A DNA stretch of 27,793 nucleotides from an uncultured bacterium (GCA_905215655.1 CAJMQT010000007.1:1-27793); one strand, 5' to 3'. Shown: positions 1 through 7,569, counted from the stretch's first letter. Numbers and translations: made by a program. Notes: generated by a model from the sequence alone, not told the origin.

Positions 1-52
1 GTACAGGCAGTTGGGACTCGCAGTAGAAACGCCTATGAATAATGCAGGTTAA
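1..52. repeat. Truncated end of the 183-bp inverted-repeat element
   Basis: These 52 bases are the exact reverse complement of 11583-11634, the left end of the element at 11583-11765. Only one end lies in the window; the rest would be upstream. The match stops at the outer edge of the terminal inverted repeat (...GCAGGTTAA), as expected for a discrete element. Confidence 0.85.
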
Positions 53-154
53 TATCTTTTATGCCCGTGCAGCGATATAATATAAGATGACGTGGCGTCC
101 CGGATTTTTTTATTCTATCTTTGCTTTCTTTTTATACTAAAATTAGTGTATTTG

Positions 155-186
155 TTTTGTCTTTTGACATAAAAATAGTAATTTTG
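155..186 (+). promoter_or_regulatory. Bacteroidetes-type promoter for dapA
   Basis: TTTTG at 155-159 and TAATTTTG at 179-186 are separated by 19 bp, matching the -33/-7 consensus of Bacteroidetes. Transcription would start near 193, giving a leader of about 25 nt before the ATG at 217. Confidence 0.7.
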
Positions 187-216
187 CGACCAAATTATAA
201 GAAATAAGACATTTTT

Positions 217-1101
217 ATGGCTCAAAATATCTTTAAAGGTTTGGGCATAGCCCTCATTACTCCTTTTACCTCCGACGGCTCGGTAGATTATTCCGCATTG
301 TCAAAGCTGATAACATATCAGATGAATAACGGAGCCGACTTCTTCTGCATTCTTGCCACGACGGGAGAGACTCCTACGCTGACGGCGGAAGAGAAGAAGA
401 AGATCAAGGACATGGTAATAGACATGGCGGGCGACAAAATGCCGATACTTATCGGTTGCGGAGGCAACAACACGGCTGAGATTGTCAGGGAATTACAGAC
501 CGAAGACTTCTCCGGCATTGACGGAATTCTTAGTGTCTGTCCTTATTACAACAAACCGTCACAAGAAGGTCTTTATCAACACTTTAAAGCGATAGCCGCC
601 GCGACAAGTCTGCCGGTGGTGTTATACAATGTGCCGGGACGCACGGGAGTGAACCTCAAAGCCGAAACGACGGTGCGCCTTGCCCGCGACTGCAAGAATA
701 TCGTTGCGATAAAAGAGGCAAGCGGCAGTCTGGAACAGGTGGACGAGATAATTAAAAACAAACCCGACGACTTTGACGTGATAAGCGGCGACGACGCCCT
801 TACCTTCCCGATGATAGCCTGCGGCGCGGCTGGAGTGATTTCGGTGATAGGTAACGCCCTGCCGAAAGAGTTTTCACGGATGATACGCCTCGAGATGAAA
901 GGCGAGATAGAAAGCGCGCGAAAGATTCACCACCGCTTTACGGACCTGTTCAATCTCCTCTTTGTCGACGGCAATCCTGCCGGCGTGAAGGCGATGCTTA
1001 ATGAAATGGGAATGATTGAGAACGTTCTCCGTCTGCCGCTGGTTCCTACCCGTCTGACCACAATGCAGAAAATCAGCGAATGCCTTAAATTCAGGCTATA
1101 A
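217..1101 (+). CDS. dapA: 4-hydroxy-tetrahydrodipicolinate synthase
   Basis: This 294-residue cytoplasmic protein condenses pyruvate with aspartate semialdehyde, the first committed step toward diaminopimelate and lysine. It has the normal length of a DapA TIM barrel. The substrate loop ATTGE lies at 47-51, the proton-relay tyrosines at Tyr111 and Tyr137 (in LYNVPGRTG, with Arg142), and the Schiff-base lysine is Lys166 in VAIKEASG. These positions match the known DapA active site. The ATG at 217 sits about 30 nt downstream of a good promoter and no upstream in-frame start is needed. The gene stands alone, convergent with nrdG, and a perfect inverted repeat between the two probably ends both transcripts. 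Other members of this aldolase family (for example N-acetylneuraminate lyase) are possible but the motifs favour DapA. Confidence 0.96.
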   Translation: MAQNIFKGLGIALITPFTSDGSVDYSALSKLITYQMNNGADFFCILATTGETPTLTAEEKKKIKDMVIDMAGDKMPILIGCGGNNTAEIVRELQTEDFSGIDGILSVCPYYNKPSQEGLYQHFKAIAAATSLPVVLYNVPGRTGVNLKAETTVRLARDCKNIVAIKEASGSLEQVDEIIKNKPDDFDVISGDDALTFPMIACGAAGVISVIGNALPKEFSRMIRLEMKGEIESARKIHHRFTDLFNLLFVDGNPAGVKAMLNEMGMIENVLRLPLVPTRLTTMQKISECLKFRL

Positions 1102-1140
1102 GAAAATTTTGATATATAAACGAAATTAAGAGCTAAGAGA

Positions 1141-1204
1141 ATTAAGAGTTAAGAATTAAGAAAATTGCAAGTAACGCATATTTCCTTAATTCTTAACTCT
1201 TAAT
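1141..1204. terminator. 20-bp perfect inverted repeat between convergent dapA and nrdG
   Basis: Bases 1141-1160 (ATTAAGAGTTAAGAATTAAG) pair perfectly with 1185-1204 across a 24-nt gap. The arms are made of short repeated words of the TTAAGA/ATTAAG type, and similar words continue outside (1125-1140) and again at 1690-1720. It lies between two converging genes, so a bidirectional terminator is likely, although the stem is AT-rich and unlike a classical GC-rich terminator. Confidence 0.6.
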
Positions 1205-1220
1205 TTTTAATTCCTGTTTT

Positions 1221-1688
1221 TTATTCCTTCCAAAATCTGTTGGTGATGTCTTTGAAGTCATCGCCCGAGGCGCGTTTGTAAAGGCGCTGGTTGGTTGTGC
1301 GGCTTTTCAGACAACCGAGGTGCTTGATGTAAGGACCTATCTTGATATAGTCGAAGTTGCTCTTCTTTATCAGAGAGGGGACACGTGACCGTCCGCTGTA
1401 CCAGCCTACTTTAAGCCCGGGATAGGTTCGGCGCAGATGTTCGGCAAGTGTGTTTATGTAAGCGGGGTCGGCATCGCCGCCCATGAAACTGACGCAGGTG
1501 ATGTCAGAGCCGTAATCCATAATGAGCTTGTTCAAGGCAATCGGCGTCAGCGGCTCACCGACGTCCTGCCAAAGATAACTGCTGTGACACCCGGGACAAT
1601 GGCACGGGCAGTTGGATATGTTTATAGCCAATGTCACCTCGTCCGGAATTTCCTGAAAGACAATACCTGTGTTTACGTATTTAAGCAT
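1221..1688 (-). CDS. nrdG: Anaerobic ribonucleotide reductase activating protein
   Basis: This 155-residue radical SAM enzyme uses a 4Fe-4S cluster and S-adenosylmethionine to install the glycyl radical on NrdD. The cluster motif CX3CX2C is at Cys27, Cys31 and Cys34 (in NCPCHCPGCH), and the glycine-rich SAM-binding segment MGGDAD is at 69-74. The length is typical for NrdG. It lies 96 bp downstream of nrdD on the same strand, with a strong hairpin in the gap, so it is probably co-transcribed with its target but possibly at a reduced level. The nearby partner makes this a confident call over other short radical SAM activases such as PflA-like proteins. Confidence 0.94.
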   Translation of the reverse strand: MLKYVNTGIVFQEIPDEVTLAINISNCPCHCPGCHSSYLWQDVGEPLTPIALNKLIMDYGSDITCVSFMGGDADPAYINTLAEHLRRTYPGLKVGWYSGRSRVPSLIKKSNFDYIKIGPYIKHLGCLKSRTTNQRLYKRASGDDFKDITNRFWKE

Positions 1689-1726
1689 CTTAATCGAGAA
1701 TTAAGAATTATGAGTTAAGAAACAAC

Positions 1727-1762
1727 GTCCGGCGTTAAGCCAATTGTGACTTAACGCCGAAC
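1727..1762 (-). terminator. Hairpin between nrdD and nrdG
   Basis: Arms at 1727-1739 (GTCCGGCGTTAAG) and 1750-1762 (CTTAACGCCGAAC) form a 13-bp stem with one mismatch around a 10-nt loop. It lies in the 96-bp gap of the nrdD-nrdG pair. In the minus direction it is not followed by a long T run, so partial termination, mRNA processing or 3'-end protection of the nrdD message are all possible. Confidence 0.55.
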
Positions 1763-1784
1763 TTCGTTTCTTTATTATTAAAGT

Positions 1785-3884
1785 TTATAGCTTTTCTTTC
1801 CCCGCATAGTATCTGCGCTGTGCCTCCTCCTGTCGCGGTGCGGAGAAGTTGCTCACCCTTTTGAGATAACCGATGATACGGGTCATGTAGTCGATGTTCT
1901 TGCTGTGACAGTGGGGACATTCTTTAAGATAGCGCTTGTCGATATGTCCGCAGTCGTTGCAGATGGTGTTGGGGATGTTGAACGTGAAATAGTTGCATCC
2001 TTCCTTTGCCGCAACGCGGAGCAACTGGCGGTATTGCTCTTTCGAGAGATGCTCGTCAAGGTTCATGTGCAGAGCCGAGCCGCCCGTGAGGTGCTGAATG
2101 TACGGCGCGCCGTGCAGCTTGAATTTGTCTATGATGTTGAGCGAGTCGTCCTCAACAACGTAAAAATAGCTGTTGTAACAGTCGCGCGGAACGAAATAGC
2201 CGTCCTCTCTGTCCCATTTTGCATGCTTTACGCCGACGTTCTCGGCAGGTATCATCTCGCAGTTGAAGAGCACGTCCTTGGTCCTGTACTGCTTGTTATA
2301 TTTCTCTATCAATCCGAGAACGGTCTGAACGAATTTAAGATAATCGGGATTGTCGGTGATTTGCAAGCCCATGAATTCGGCAGCTTCTACCAGTCCGTTG
2401 ATACCGATCGTGAGGTATTGGCGCCCGATGTTGATGTATCCGGCATCGAACAGCGGCAGCATACCGTGGTTTTGCAGATCTTTCAAATTCTCGTTATAGG
2501 CAAGCTGTACCTTGTGCGTCAGGTCGATGATGTCTGACAGGAATTCCGTGTAATCAATCTTATGGTTGACGGCGTACTGGATACAACGGTTAAGGTTGAT
2601 TGTCAGCACGCTCTTTGAGCCGGTGGAGACGCCTCCCGCTCCGAGCGTGTAACTGAAACCGTTGTCCTGTATCTCGTTTCTGAGGCGGCAGCAAGAGCTG
2701 AGAGAGTCGGCGTTGTCGCTCATGTAGGTGAAGAATGAATGACCTTCCGAATACATCTCCGCTGTGAAGTCGCCCCATTCCTTGTCTTTCACGTCGCCGT
2801 TGTCGGCAAGCAGCGCCATCGTCTCGACGGGGAACGTGAGGACAGCCTTTGTGCGCTCATTGTTAAACCACTTCATAAAGCGCTTCTGCAACCAGCTCAG
2901 TCCGTTCCAGTCGGGCTTGCTGCCGTCAGGGAAGTAGAACTCTCCGAACAAGCTTTCAAAATAAGGTTTGTCATAATAAGCGATGTTCCAGAACACGGCT
3001 TGGTAGTTTCTGGCACCGGTGGGCTGGTTGATTGAATATACGATTTGTTCGAAACAATCGGTTATTACCTTGTCAATCGTTCGCTTCTTTGCCGACAGGT
3101 CAACAACTTTGTCTGCTTCCTTCCAATATTCCTTGCCGTATTCCAAACCGATGAAATAGTTGAGGTACATCAGAAATTCAGGCGTGGCACAAGCGCCGCT
3201 AAGCATGCTCGAAACCATGAATACCATGTTGACGAAGCCGCCGCAGAATGATTTGAGGTTGGTAGGAGCCGTTGAGTTACCGCCGATAGACATTGTGCCG
3301 CCGATAAGCCAAGGGTACATCGTTATCGAGGCGCAGTAGTTGGCAAGGCTTGTCTCGTCATTTTTATAAATGAAGTGCTCGTTAAGCAGACGGATATATT
3401 TGTCTGAAAGCTCCTTGCCGTACATCTTTTTTATACGGTCGGTGAGCAGTCGGCGGTTTAATCTGATGAAATTTGATTTTGGCAATTCGCCTATAAGAGT
3501 TGCAATGTTTTTATGTTCGACGTTCGCGTTTGCGTCATACTTTGAACCCGTTGCCGCGTTTGCCGCATCACAATAGTCTGCCAAAAATTTCAACTTGTCC
3601 ATCGTTTCACGGTCTTCGGTGTGACGCTGGCGGTAAAGCATGAAACTCTTTGCCACGTTGTAAAAGCCCTCTTTCATAAGGGATACTTCCACTTGGTTCT
3701 GAATATCTTCCACCTTGATGCCTTCATGTATATCCAAATGACTGATAATCTGCGATATACAACCGAGGTCAGCAGGTTCGTCAACCGAGTCGAACGCCTT
3801 GATTATGGCGTTCATGATTTTGTCCAGACTGAAGCGGTCGGTGCTCCCGTCTCTTTTCGTGATAGTAAAGTTCTTAATCTCCAT
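1785..3884 (-). CDS. nrdD: Anaerobic (class III) ribonucleoside-triphosphate reductase
   Basis: This 699-residue glycyl-radical enzyme makes deoxyribonucleotides from ribonucleoside triphosphates without oxygen. An ATP-cone allosteric domain fills roughly residues 1-95. The central barrel carries the paired cysteines CCRLR at 398-402, where class III enzymes place the thiyl-radical cysteine. The C-terminus has a zinc site of Cys642, Cys645, Cys656 and Cys659, then the glycyl-radical loop RIIGYLKR with Gly672. Length and domain order are normal. It is followed by nrdG, its activase. Upstream are a TATCTTTG -7 element without a recognisable -33 box, a 25-bp dyad at the expected -33 position and a leader with repeated GAAAACTTT words. 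This suggests controlled expression, perhaps by the hemerythrin-type regulator encoded next door; that link is inference. Confidence 0.97.
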   Translation of the reverse strand: MEIKNFTITKRDGSTDRFSLDKIMNAIIKAFDSVDEPADLGCISQIISHLDIHEGIKVEDIQNQVEVSLMKEGFYNVAKSFMLYRQRHTEDRETMDKLKFLADYCDAANAATGSKYDANANVEHKNIATLIGELPKSNFIRLNRRLLTDRIKKMYGKELSDKYIRLLNEHFIYKNDETSLANYCASITMYPWLIGGTMSIGGNSTAPTNLKSFCGGFVNMVFMVSSMLSGACATPEFLMYLNYFIGLEYGKEYWKEADKVVDLSAKKRTIDKVITDCFEQIVYSINQPTGARNYQAVFWNIAYYDKPYFESLFGEFYFPDGSKPDWNGLSWLQKRFMKWFNNERTKAVLTFPVETMALLADNGDVKDKEWGDFTAEMYSEGHSFFTYMSDNADSLSSCCRLRNEIQDNGFSYTLGAGGVSTGSKSVLTINLNRCIQYAVNHKIDYTEFLSDIIDLTHKVQLAYNENLKDLQNHGMLPLFDAGYINIGRQYLTIGINGLVEAAEFMGLQITDNPDYLKFVQTVLGLIEKYNKQYRTKDVLFNCEMIPAENVGVKHAKWDREDGYFVPRDCYNSYFYVVEDDSLNIIDKFKLHGAPYIQHLTGGSALHMNLDEHLSKEQYRQLLRVAAKEGCNYFTFNIPNTICNDCGHIDKRYLKECPHCHSKNIDYMTRIIGYLKRVSNFSAPRQEEAQRRYYAGKEKL

Positions 3885-3897
3885 TGTTGTTAGTTTT

Positions 3898-3935
3898 GGA
3901 AAACTTTTCTTTTGTTTTCAGTCATAAAGTTTTCC
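3898..3935. repeat. Inverted GGAAAACTTT repeat in the nrdD leader
   Basis: GGAAAACTTT at 3898-3907 is exactly inverted as AAAGTTTTCC at 3926-3935, and a third related word (GAAAAACTTT) follows at 3941-3950. The set begins 14 bp upstream of the nrdD start codon. It could be an operator or an mRNA hairpin covering the translation start; I recognise no known regulator site. Confidence 0.45.
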
Positions 3936-4001
3936 ATTTTGAAAAACTTTTTATCTTAATCGAAAAGTAAAGTTGTCAAATTATTTTAGTTAATGTGAAT
4001 G

Positions 4002-4009
4002 CAAAGATA
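4002..4009 (-). promoter_or_regulatory. Probable -7 element of the nrdD promoter
   Basis: The minus strand reads TATCTTTG, a full match to TAnnTTTG. No TTTG is found 19-21 bp further upstream; that position is occupied by the 25-bp dyad at 4015-4039. The leader would be about 110 nt. Confidence 0.5.
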
Positions 4010-4014
4010 AAATA

Positions 4015-4039
4015 AAAATCGATACGATGTACCGATTTT
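4015..4039. promoter_or_regulatory. 25-bp dyad between the regulator gene and nrdD
   Basis: Arms AAAATCGATAC (4015-4025) and GTACCGATTTT (4029-4039) are complementary at 10 of 11 positions around a 3-bp centre. It sits directly upstream of the nrdD -7 element and 33 bp past the stop codon of the upstream gene. It could be an operator for nrdD or a short-looped terminator, since a T-rich run follows on the minus strand. The sequence alone does not decide. Confidence 0.5.
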
Positions 4040-4072
4040 CATGTTAAAATACAAATAAAAATATATGTCTTG

Positions 4073-5029
4073 TCAAAGTTTTATGGCGGAGATGTCGACA
4101 AGATTATTCACAATGGCGTAAATGGTGAGTCCTGCCGGGCTGTGTATCTGCAACTTACGTGCGATGTTGCGTCTGTGGGTGATTACTGTATTGACTGAAA
4201 TATGCAAATGCTCGGCAATCTCCTTATTTATCATTCCTTGAACGACGCTTACTATGACGTCTTTTTCTCTGTCGCTCAATGTATCGGAGTTGTCGGGACT
4301 TTGGCTTATCATTCGTGATATTTTCGAGCTTACGTCGTTCTGCTTGTATTTCTCTTCCAGTTTTCGTATTGCGGGGATGAATATGCAGTCTTCAACCAAG
4401 GCATGGTTGCGCAGCCATTCTTCATTGTTGTAGATGTCGTATAATGCCGCGGTGAGTTGGTTGTTGTGTCTGATGTCGCTCGGAAGATATTTGATTATGA
4501 TGTTTTTCAGCTCCTTCAACTTTAAATCCACCTGTCCGTGATGCTTTGAGAAAGTCTCGATGTCGTACTTGTCATTCACCTTATTATTAAGAAGGTCGTC
4601 TACGTATGGAAACACCGTCTTTTCTTCGTAGTGCATGTGGCGCCTTATTTCAGCGGCGTATTCGTCGTAAAGCTTCATGATCAAACGTGCGAGGTTGTCA
4701 TTCTCGTCAAGCGCGGCATTAAGTTCCTGACGTATTGACGGCAACTGAAAGTTGAGAAAATATTCGTGCGACGCTTTGAGATAATGCAACAATGTGGGGA
4801 TTGAGAAACGTTCGCTGTCGTCAAAGCCGCGGAAACCGTTAATCGAGAAGTTTACCACCGCAAGAAAGGTGTATGTGTCCACGCCCTGAGTCTCGCACAC
4901 TTCACGTACGGTCTTGTCGCCAAAGCCCAGACTTATACCAAATCGTCCGAGACTTTGCAGAATGTTATAATTGTCCGCGATAAGAGAAATCATCTTGTCG
5001 CCCGCCTCATACATTTTATGGTTCTTCAT
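4073..5029 (-). CDS. Hemerythrin-like (RIC/ScdA-type) sensor fused to LuxR-type HTH
   Basis: This 318-residue protein joins an iron-sensor module to a DNA-binding domain. Residues 5-60 resemble the N-terminal ScdA domain of RIC/YtfE iron-sulfur repair proteins, but without its usual paired cysteines. Residues 75-225 form a hemerythrin-type four-helix bundle with likely diiron ligands His88, His131/Glu135, His163 or His164, and His209/Glu213 (two HxxxE pairs). Residues 250-305 are a LuxR/GerE helix-turn-helix (LSDREKDVIVSVVQG, NKEIAEHLHISVNTVITHRR). It is therefore probably a one-component transcription factor sensing oxygen, nitric oxide or iron through a diiron centre. There is no receiver domain and no partner kinase nearby. 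It lies immediately upstream of nrdDG on the same strand; control of that operon or of itself is a plausible guess. Domain assignment is good; ligand and targets are unknown. Confidence 0.85.
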   Translation of the reverse strand: MKNHKMYEAGDKMISLIADNYNILQSLGRFGISLGFGDKTVREVCETQGVDTYTFLAVVNFSINGFRGFDDSERFSIPTLLHYLKASHEYFLNFQLPSIRQELNAALDENDNLARLIMKLYDEYAAEIRRHMHYEEKTVFPYVDDLLNNKVNDKYDIETFSKHHGQVDLKLKELKNIIIKYLPSDIRHNNQLTAALYDIYNNEEWLRNHALVEDCIFIPAIRKLEEKYKQNDVSSKISRMISQSPDNSDTLSDREKDVIVSVVQGMINKEIAEHLHISVNTVITHRRNIARKLQIHSPAGLTIYAIVNNLVDISAIKL

Positions 5030-5116
5030 GTTCGCTCTAATTTACAAAGCTCTTTTTGCTCGTGCAAAGGAACGAAAAATATTTTACATTCACAATCACA
5101 AAAAGTAGGTATTTTT

Positions 5117-5318
5117 TAAGTAGACGAGTGAACAAGTAGACGAGTAAACAAGTAAACAAGTAGACGAGTAAACAAGCCGATTTGCAGGATAAACTTAAAA
5201 AACGTTTATCACTCAATTAGGCTTGTCTACTCGTCTACTTGTTTACTCGTCTACTTAAAAAGTTTACTTGTCTACTTAAAAGTTTACTTGTCTACTTAAA
5301 AGTTTACTCGTCTACTTA
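5117..5318. repeat. Inverted array of AGTAGAC/AGTAAAC words after rny
   Basis: The left arm (5117-5176) is built from tandem words such as AAGTAGACGAGTAAAC. The right arm (5219-5318) carries the complementary words GTCTACTCGTCTACTTG and then three more AGTTTAC-TGTCTAC units. The centre has its own small hairpin (GATAAAC...GTTTATC, 5188-5210). The whole stretch could form a hairpin or cruciform of about 200 bp. The array ends 3 bp from the rny stop codon and fills most of the 292-bp gap to the next gene. The same word family recurs at 22955-23109. Confidence 0.85.
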
Positions 5319-5321
5319 TAT

Positions 5322-6857
5322 TTATTTAGCGTAAGCCACGCTTCTTGTTTCGCGAATGACGGTAATCTTTACCTGACCGGGATATGTCATTTCGTTTTGT
5401 ATCTTTGTGGCAATCTCGCCTGACAGCTGTTCCGTGCTCTTATCGTCAATCTTGTCTGCGCCGACGATAACGCGCAACTCGCGTCCTGCCTGAATGGCGT
5501 ATGTCTTTGTCACTCCGGGATAACTCATTGCAATAGCTTCAAGGTCGTTGAGACGTTTGATGTATGCCTCGACAATCTCTCTACGTGCTCCGGGGCGTGC
5601 TCCGCTTATGGCGTCGCAGACTTGAACGATTGGAGCCAACAGCGTGTTCATTTCCATCTCGTCGTGGTGTGCGCCGATGGCGTTCACGATGTCCGGTTTC
5701 TCCTTGTATTTTTCCGCAATCTTTGCGCCGTAAAGTGCGTGGGGCAGTTCGCTCTCCTCGTCGGGCACCTTTCCGATGTCGTGCAACAGACCGGCACGTT
5801 TTGCTTTTTTCGGATTCAGCCCAAGTTCAGATGCCATTACTGCACAGAGGTTTGCCGTTTCACGAGCATGCTGCAACAGGTTCTGACCGTAACTTGAACG
5901 GTATTTCATCTTACCTATAATTCTGATAAGTTCCGGATGCAGACCGTGGATGCCAAGGTCTATCGCCGTGCGCTTACCTGTCTCGATCACTTCGTTGTCA
6001 AGTTGTTTCTTGACCTTGGCAACAACTTCTTCTATTCGTGCCGGGTGGATACGTCCGTCGGCTACAAGCTGGTGCAGCGCAAGACGGCACACTTCGCGAC
6101 GTATCGGGTCGAATGCTGAAATCACGATTGCCTCCGGCGTGTCGTCAACAACTATTTCAACGCCTGCCGCTGCTTCGAGTGCGCGGATGTTGCGACCTTC
6201 ACGGCCGATGATGCGTCCTTTTACTTCGTCGTTGTCGATGTGGAACACGCTGACCGAGTTTTCGATAGCGGTCTCTGTCGCTACGCGCTGTATGGTCTGT
6301 ATGACGATTTTCTTTGCTTGGGCGTTGGCGTTCAGCTTTGCCTCGTCCATTATTTCATTGATGTATCCGGCTGCGTTTGTTCGCGCTTCGTCTTTAAGGC
6401 TTTCCACCAGACGGTTCTTGGCTTCTTCGGCGCTGAGTCCTGACAGCTCTTCAAGTTTTGCACGTTCTTGAAGTTGCATTTTGTCAAGCTCGTCCTGCTT
6501 TATCTGGATGAGCTTCTTCTCGTTGTCCACGCGCTGTTGCTGCTGTTCCAGATCCTGCTTTTTGCGCCCGAGTTCTTCTTGACGCTGGTTCAAGGATATT
6601 TCGCGCTGTTTCAGGCGGTTTTCACTTTGCTGTATTTTCTGGTTGCGGTTCTGCACCTCTTTTTCAAGTTCCGACTTTTTGTTCAGGAACTTTTCTTTAA
6701 CCTCCAGCATTTTCTTCTCTTTCAACACTTCCGCTTCTTTCTGCGCAGTATCAATCATTTGATTATATTTTCCGGTAATTACATACCTGAAAATAAAATA
6801 TCCGCCGAGTCCTCCTATAATAAGAGCGACCAGACCAATTACAATATTTATTATCAT
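5322..6857 (-). CDS. rny: Ribonuclease Y
   Basis: This 511-residue membrane-anchored endoribonuclease starts bulk mRNA decay. One N-terminal membrane segment (about 3-27) is followed by a long Glu/Lys/Gln-rich coiled coil (about 30-190). A KH RNA-binding domain contains GRIIGREGRNI at 214-224, and an HD hydrolase domain carries the metal-binding His-Asp pair at 359-360 in LLHDIGK. Length and domain order are those of the family. It is the third gene of a minus-strand run with a coiled-coil protein and ZapA, 54 bp after zapA with no promoter visible in the gap, so co-transcription is likely. A repeat array begins right after its stop codon and may define the transcript end. Confidence 0.97.
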   Translation of the reverse strand: MIINIVIGLVALIIGGLGGYFIFRYVITGKYNQMIDTAQKEAEVLKEKKMLEVKEKFLNKKSELEKEVQNRNQKIQQSENRLKQREISLNQRQEELGRKKQDLEQQQQRVDNEKKLIQIKQDELDKMQLQERAKLEELSGLSAEEAKNRLVESLKDEARTNAAGYINEIMDEAKLNANAQAKKIVIQTIQRVATETAIENSVSVFHIDNDEVKGRIIGREGRNIRALEAAAGVEIVVDDTPEAIVISAFDPIRREVCRLALHQLVADGRIHPARIEEVVAKVKKQLDNEVIETGKRTAIDLGIHGLHPELIRIIGKMKYRSSYGQNLLQHARETANLCAVMASELGLNPKKAKRAGLLHDIGKVPDEESELPHALYGAKIAEKYKEKPDIVNAIGAHHDEMEMNTLLAPIVQVCDAISGARPGARREIVEAYIKRLNDLEAIAMSYPGVTKTYAIQAGRELRVIVGADKIDDKSTEQLSGEIATKIQNEMTYPGQVKITVIRETRSVAYAK

Positions 6858-6911
6858 TTTATATTATTAATAATGTTAATATTCTCTCTTCTTAAAAATA
6901 ATGTGCCGACG

Positions 6912-7214
6912 TTATTTGTCCGATAAAGCGTTTTCTATTTCGGCAGTGAGTTTAGTGAGAATATTATCGTATGGCTCGGTTTCGTTCCTTGTTTTCTCGA
7001 TTTCCAAGTTGATGGCTATGTCAAGCATTGCCATATAGAGGATGTCTTTTTCTCCTCTGCTATGTCTGTAAAGTTCGGAAAACTGGTTTACCTTATCCGT
7101 AATAAGTTTTGCGGCTTTACGACAAAATGGTTCATCTTCCGGAAGGACACTTACCGGAATATCTTTGTCGTAAACGTGCAATCTTATATGTATTTTTTCT
7201 TTCTCGTCACTCAT
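6912..7214 (-). CDS. zapA: Cell division protein ZapA
   Basis: This 100-residue protein matches ZapA, which binds FtsZ and bundles its filaments at midcell. The N-terminal part (IHIRLHVYDKDIPVSVLPEDE) forms the small globular head, and the C-terminal half is helical and coiled-coil-prone, carrying the typical DILYMAMLDIAINLEIE segment. Normal bacterial ZapA is about 100 residues. It lies 12 bp downstream of a small coiled-coil gene and 54 bp upstream of rny. The neighbourhood suggests one operon from the promoter at 7539-7569. Confidence 0.88.
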   Translation of the reverse strand: MSDEKEKIHIRLHVYDKDIPVSVLPEDEPFCRKAAKLITDKVNQFSELYRHSRGEKDILYMAMLDIAINLEIEKTRNETEPYDNILTKLTAEIENALSDK

Positions 7215-7226
7215 TGCTTTACGCTT

Positions 7227-7520
7227 TTACTTTTCGCTAAGAAGCGTTATACACTTGTCGACGTCTCTTATCAGCCCGGCAATTCTGCGTTTTGCCGACT
7301 CCATGTCGCCGTCGCAGATTTCTATCATTTTTGCCAGTTTGAGGCTTTCATAATCTTTTTGTGCCTGTTCCAAACTTTGTTTCAAGCGTTTTATTTCTTC
7401 TTCGTGAGAGTCGACCATCGCATACAATTCCTCATTTTCCTTCTTTACTTGTTCGTACTGAAGGATCATTTGTCTTATACGTGTGGTAAACAGCGTTAAT
7501 GTCTTCTCTCTGTCGGTCAT
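7227..7520 (-). CDS. Small coiled-coil protein in the zapA operon
   Basis: This 97-residue protein is predicted to be almost entirely a charged coiled coil (about residues 15-70, rich in Glu, Lys and Gln), with no membrane segment or catalytic motif. I prefer the ATG at 7520; a GTG directly before it at 7523 would add one residue. A strong promoter at 7539-7569 leaves a leader of only about a dozen nucleotides. Its position just before zapA suggests a division-linked partner, similar in build to ZapB, but sequence likeness to ZapB cannot be established by eye. Confidence 0.75.
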   Translation of the reverse strand: MTDREKTLTLFTTRIRQMILQYEQVKKENEELYAMVDSHEEEIKRLKQSLEQAQKDYESLKLAKMIEICDGDMESAKRRIAGLIRDVDKCITLLSEK

Positions 7521-7538
7521 CACAAAAGATTTTGCCTA

Positions 7539-7569
7539 CAAATTTAAGCGTTTTCCGTCAGATTGCAAA
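7539..7569 (-). promoter_or_regulatory. Promoter of the coiled-coil-zapA-rny operon
   Basis: Reading the minus strand, TTTG (7569-7566), a 19-bp spacer and TAAATTTG (7546-7539) fit the Bacteroidetes consensus exactly. Transcription would start about 12 nt before the ATG at 7520. Confidence 0.75.

Noticed and set aside
5117..5318. CRISPR array
   Set aside because: The repeated words are 7-16 bases, lie directly against each other and are in inverted arms. There are no unique spacers and no cas genes.
6468..6926. 152-residue Leu/Phe-rich plus-strand frame resembling a membrane protein
   Set aside because: It is the antisense of the Glu/Lys/Gln-rich coiled coil of RNase Y, which automatically reads as hydrophobic residues.
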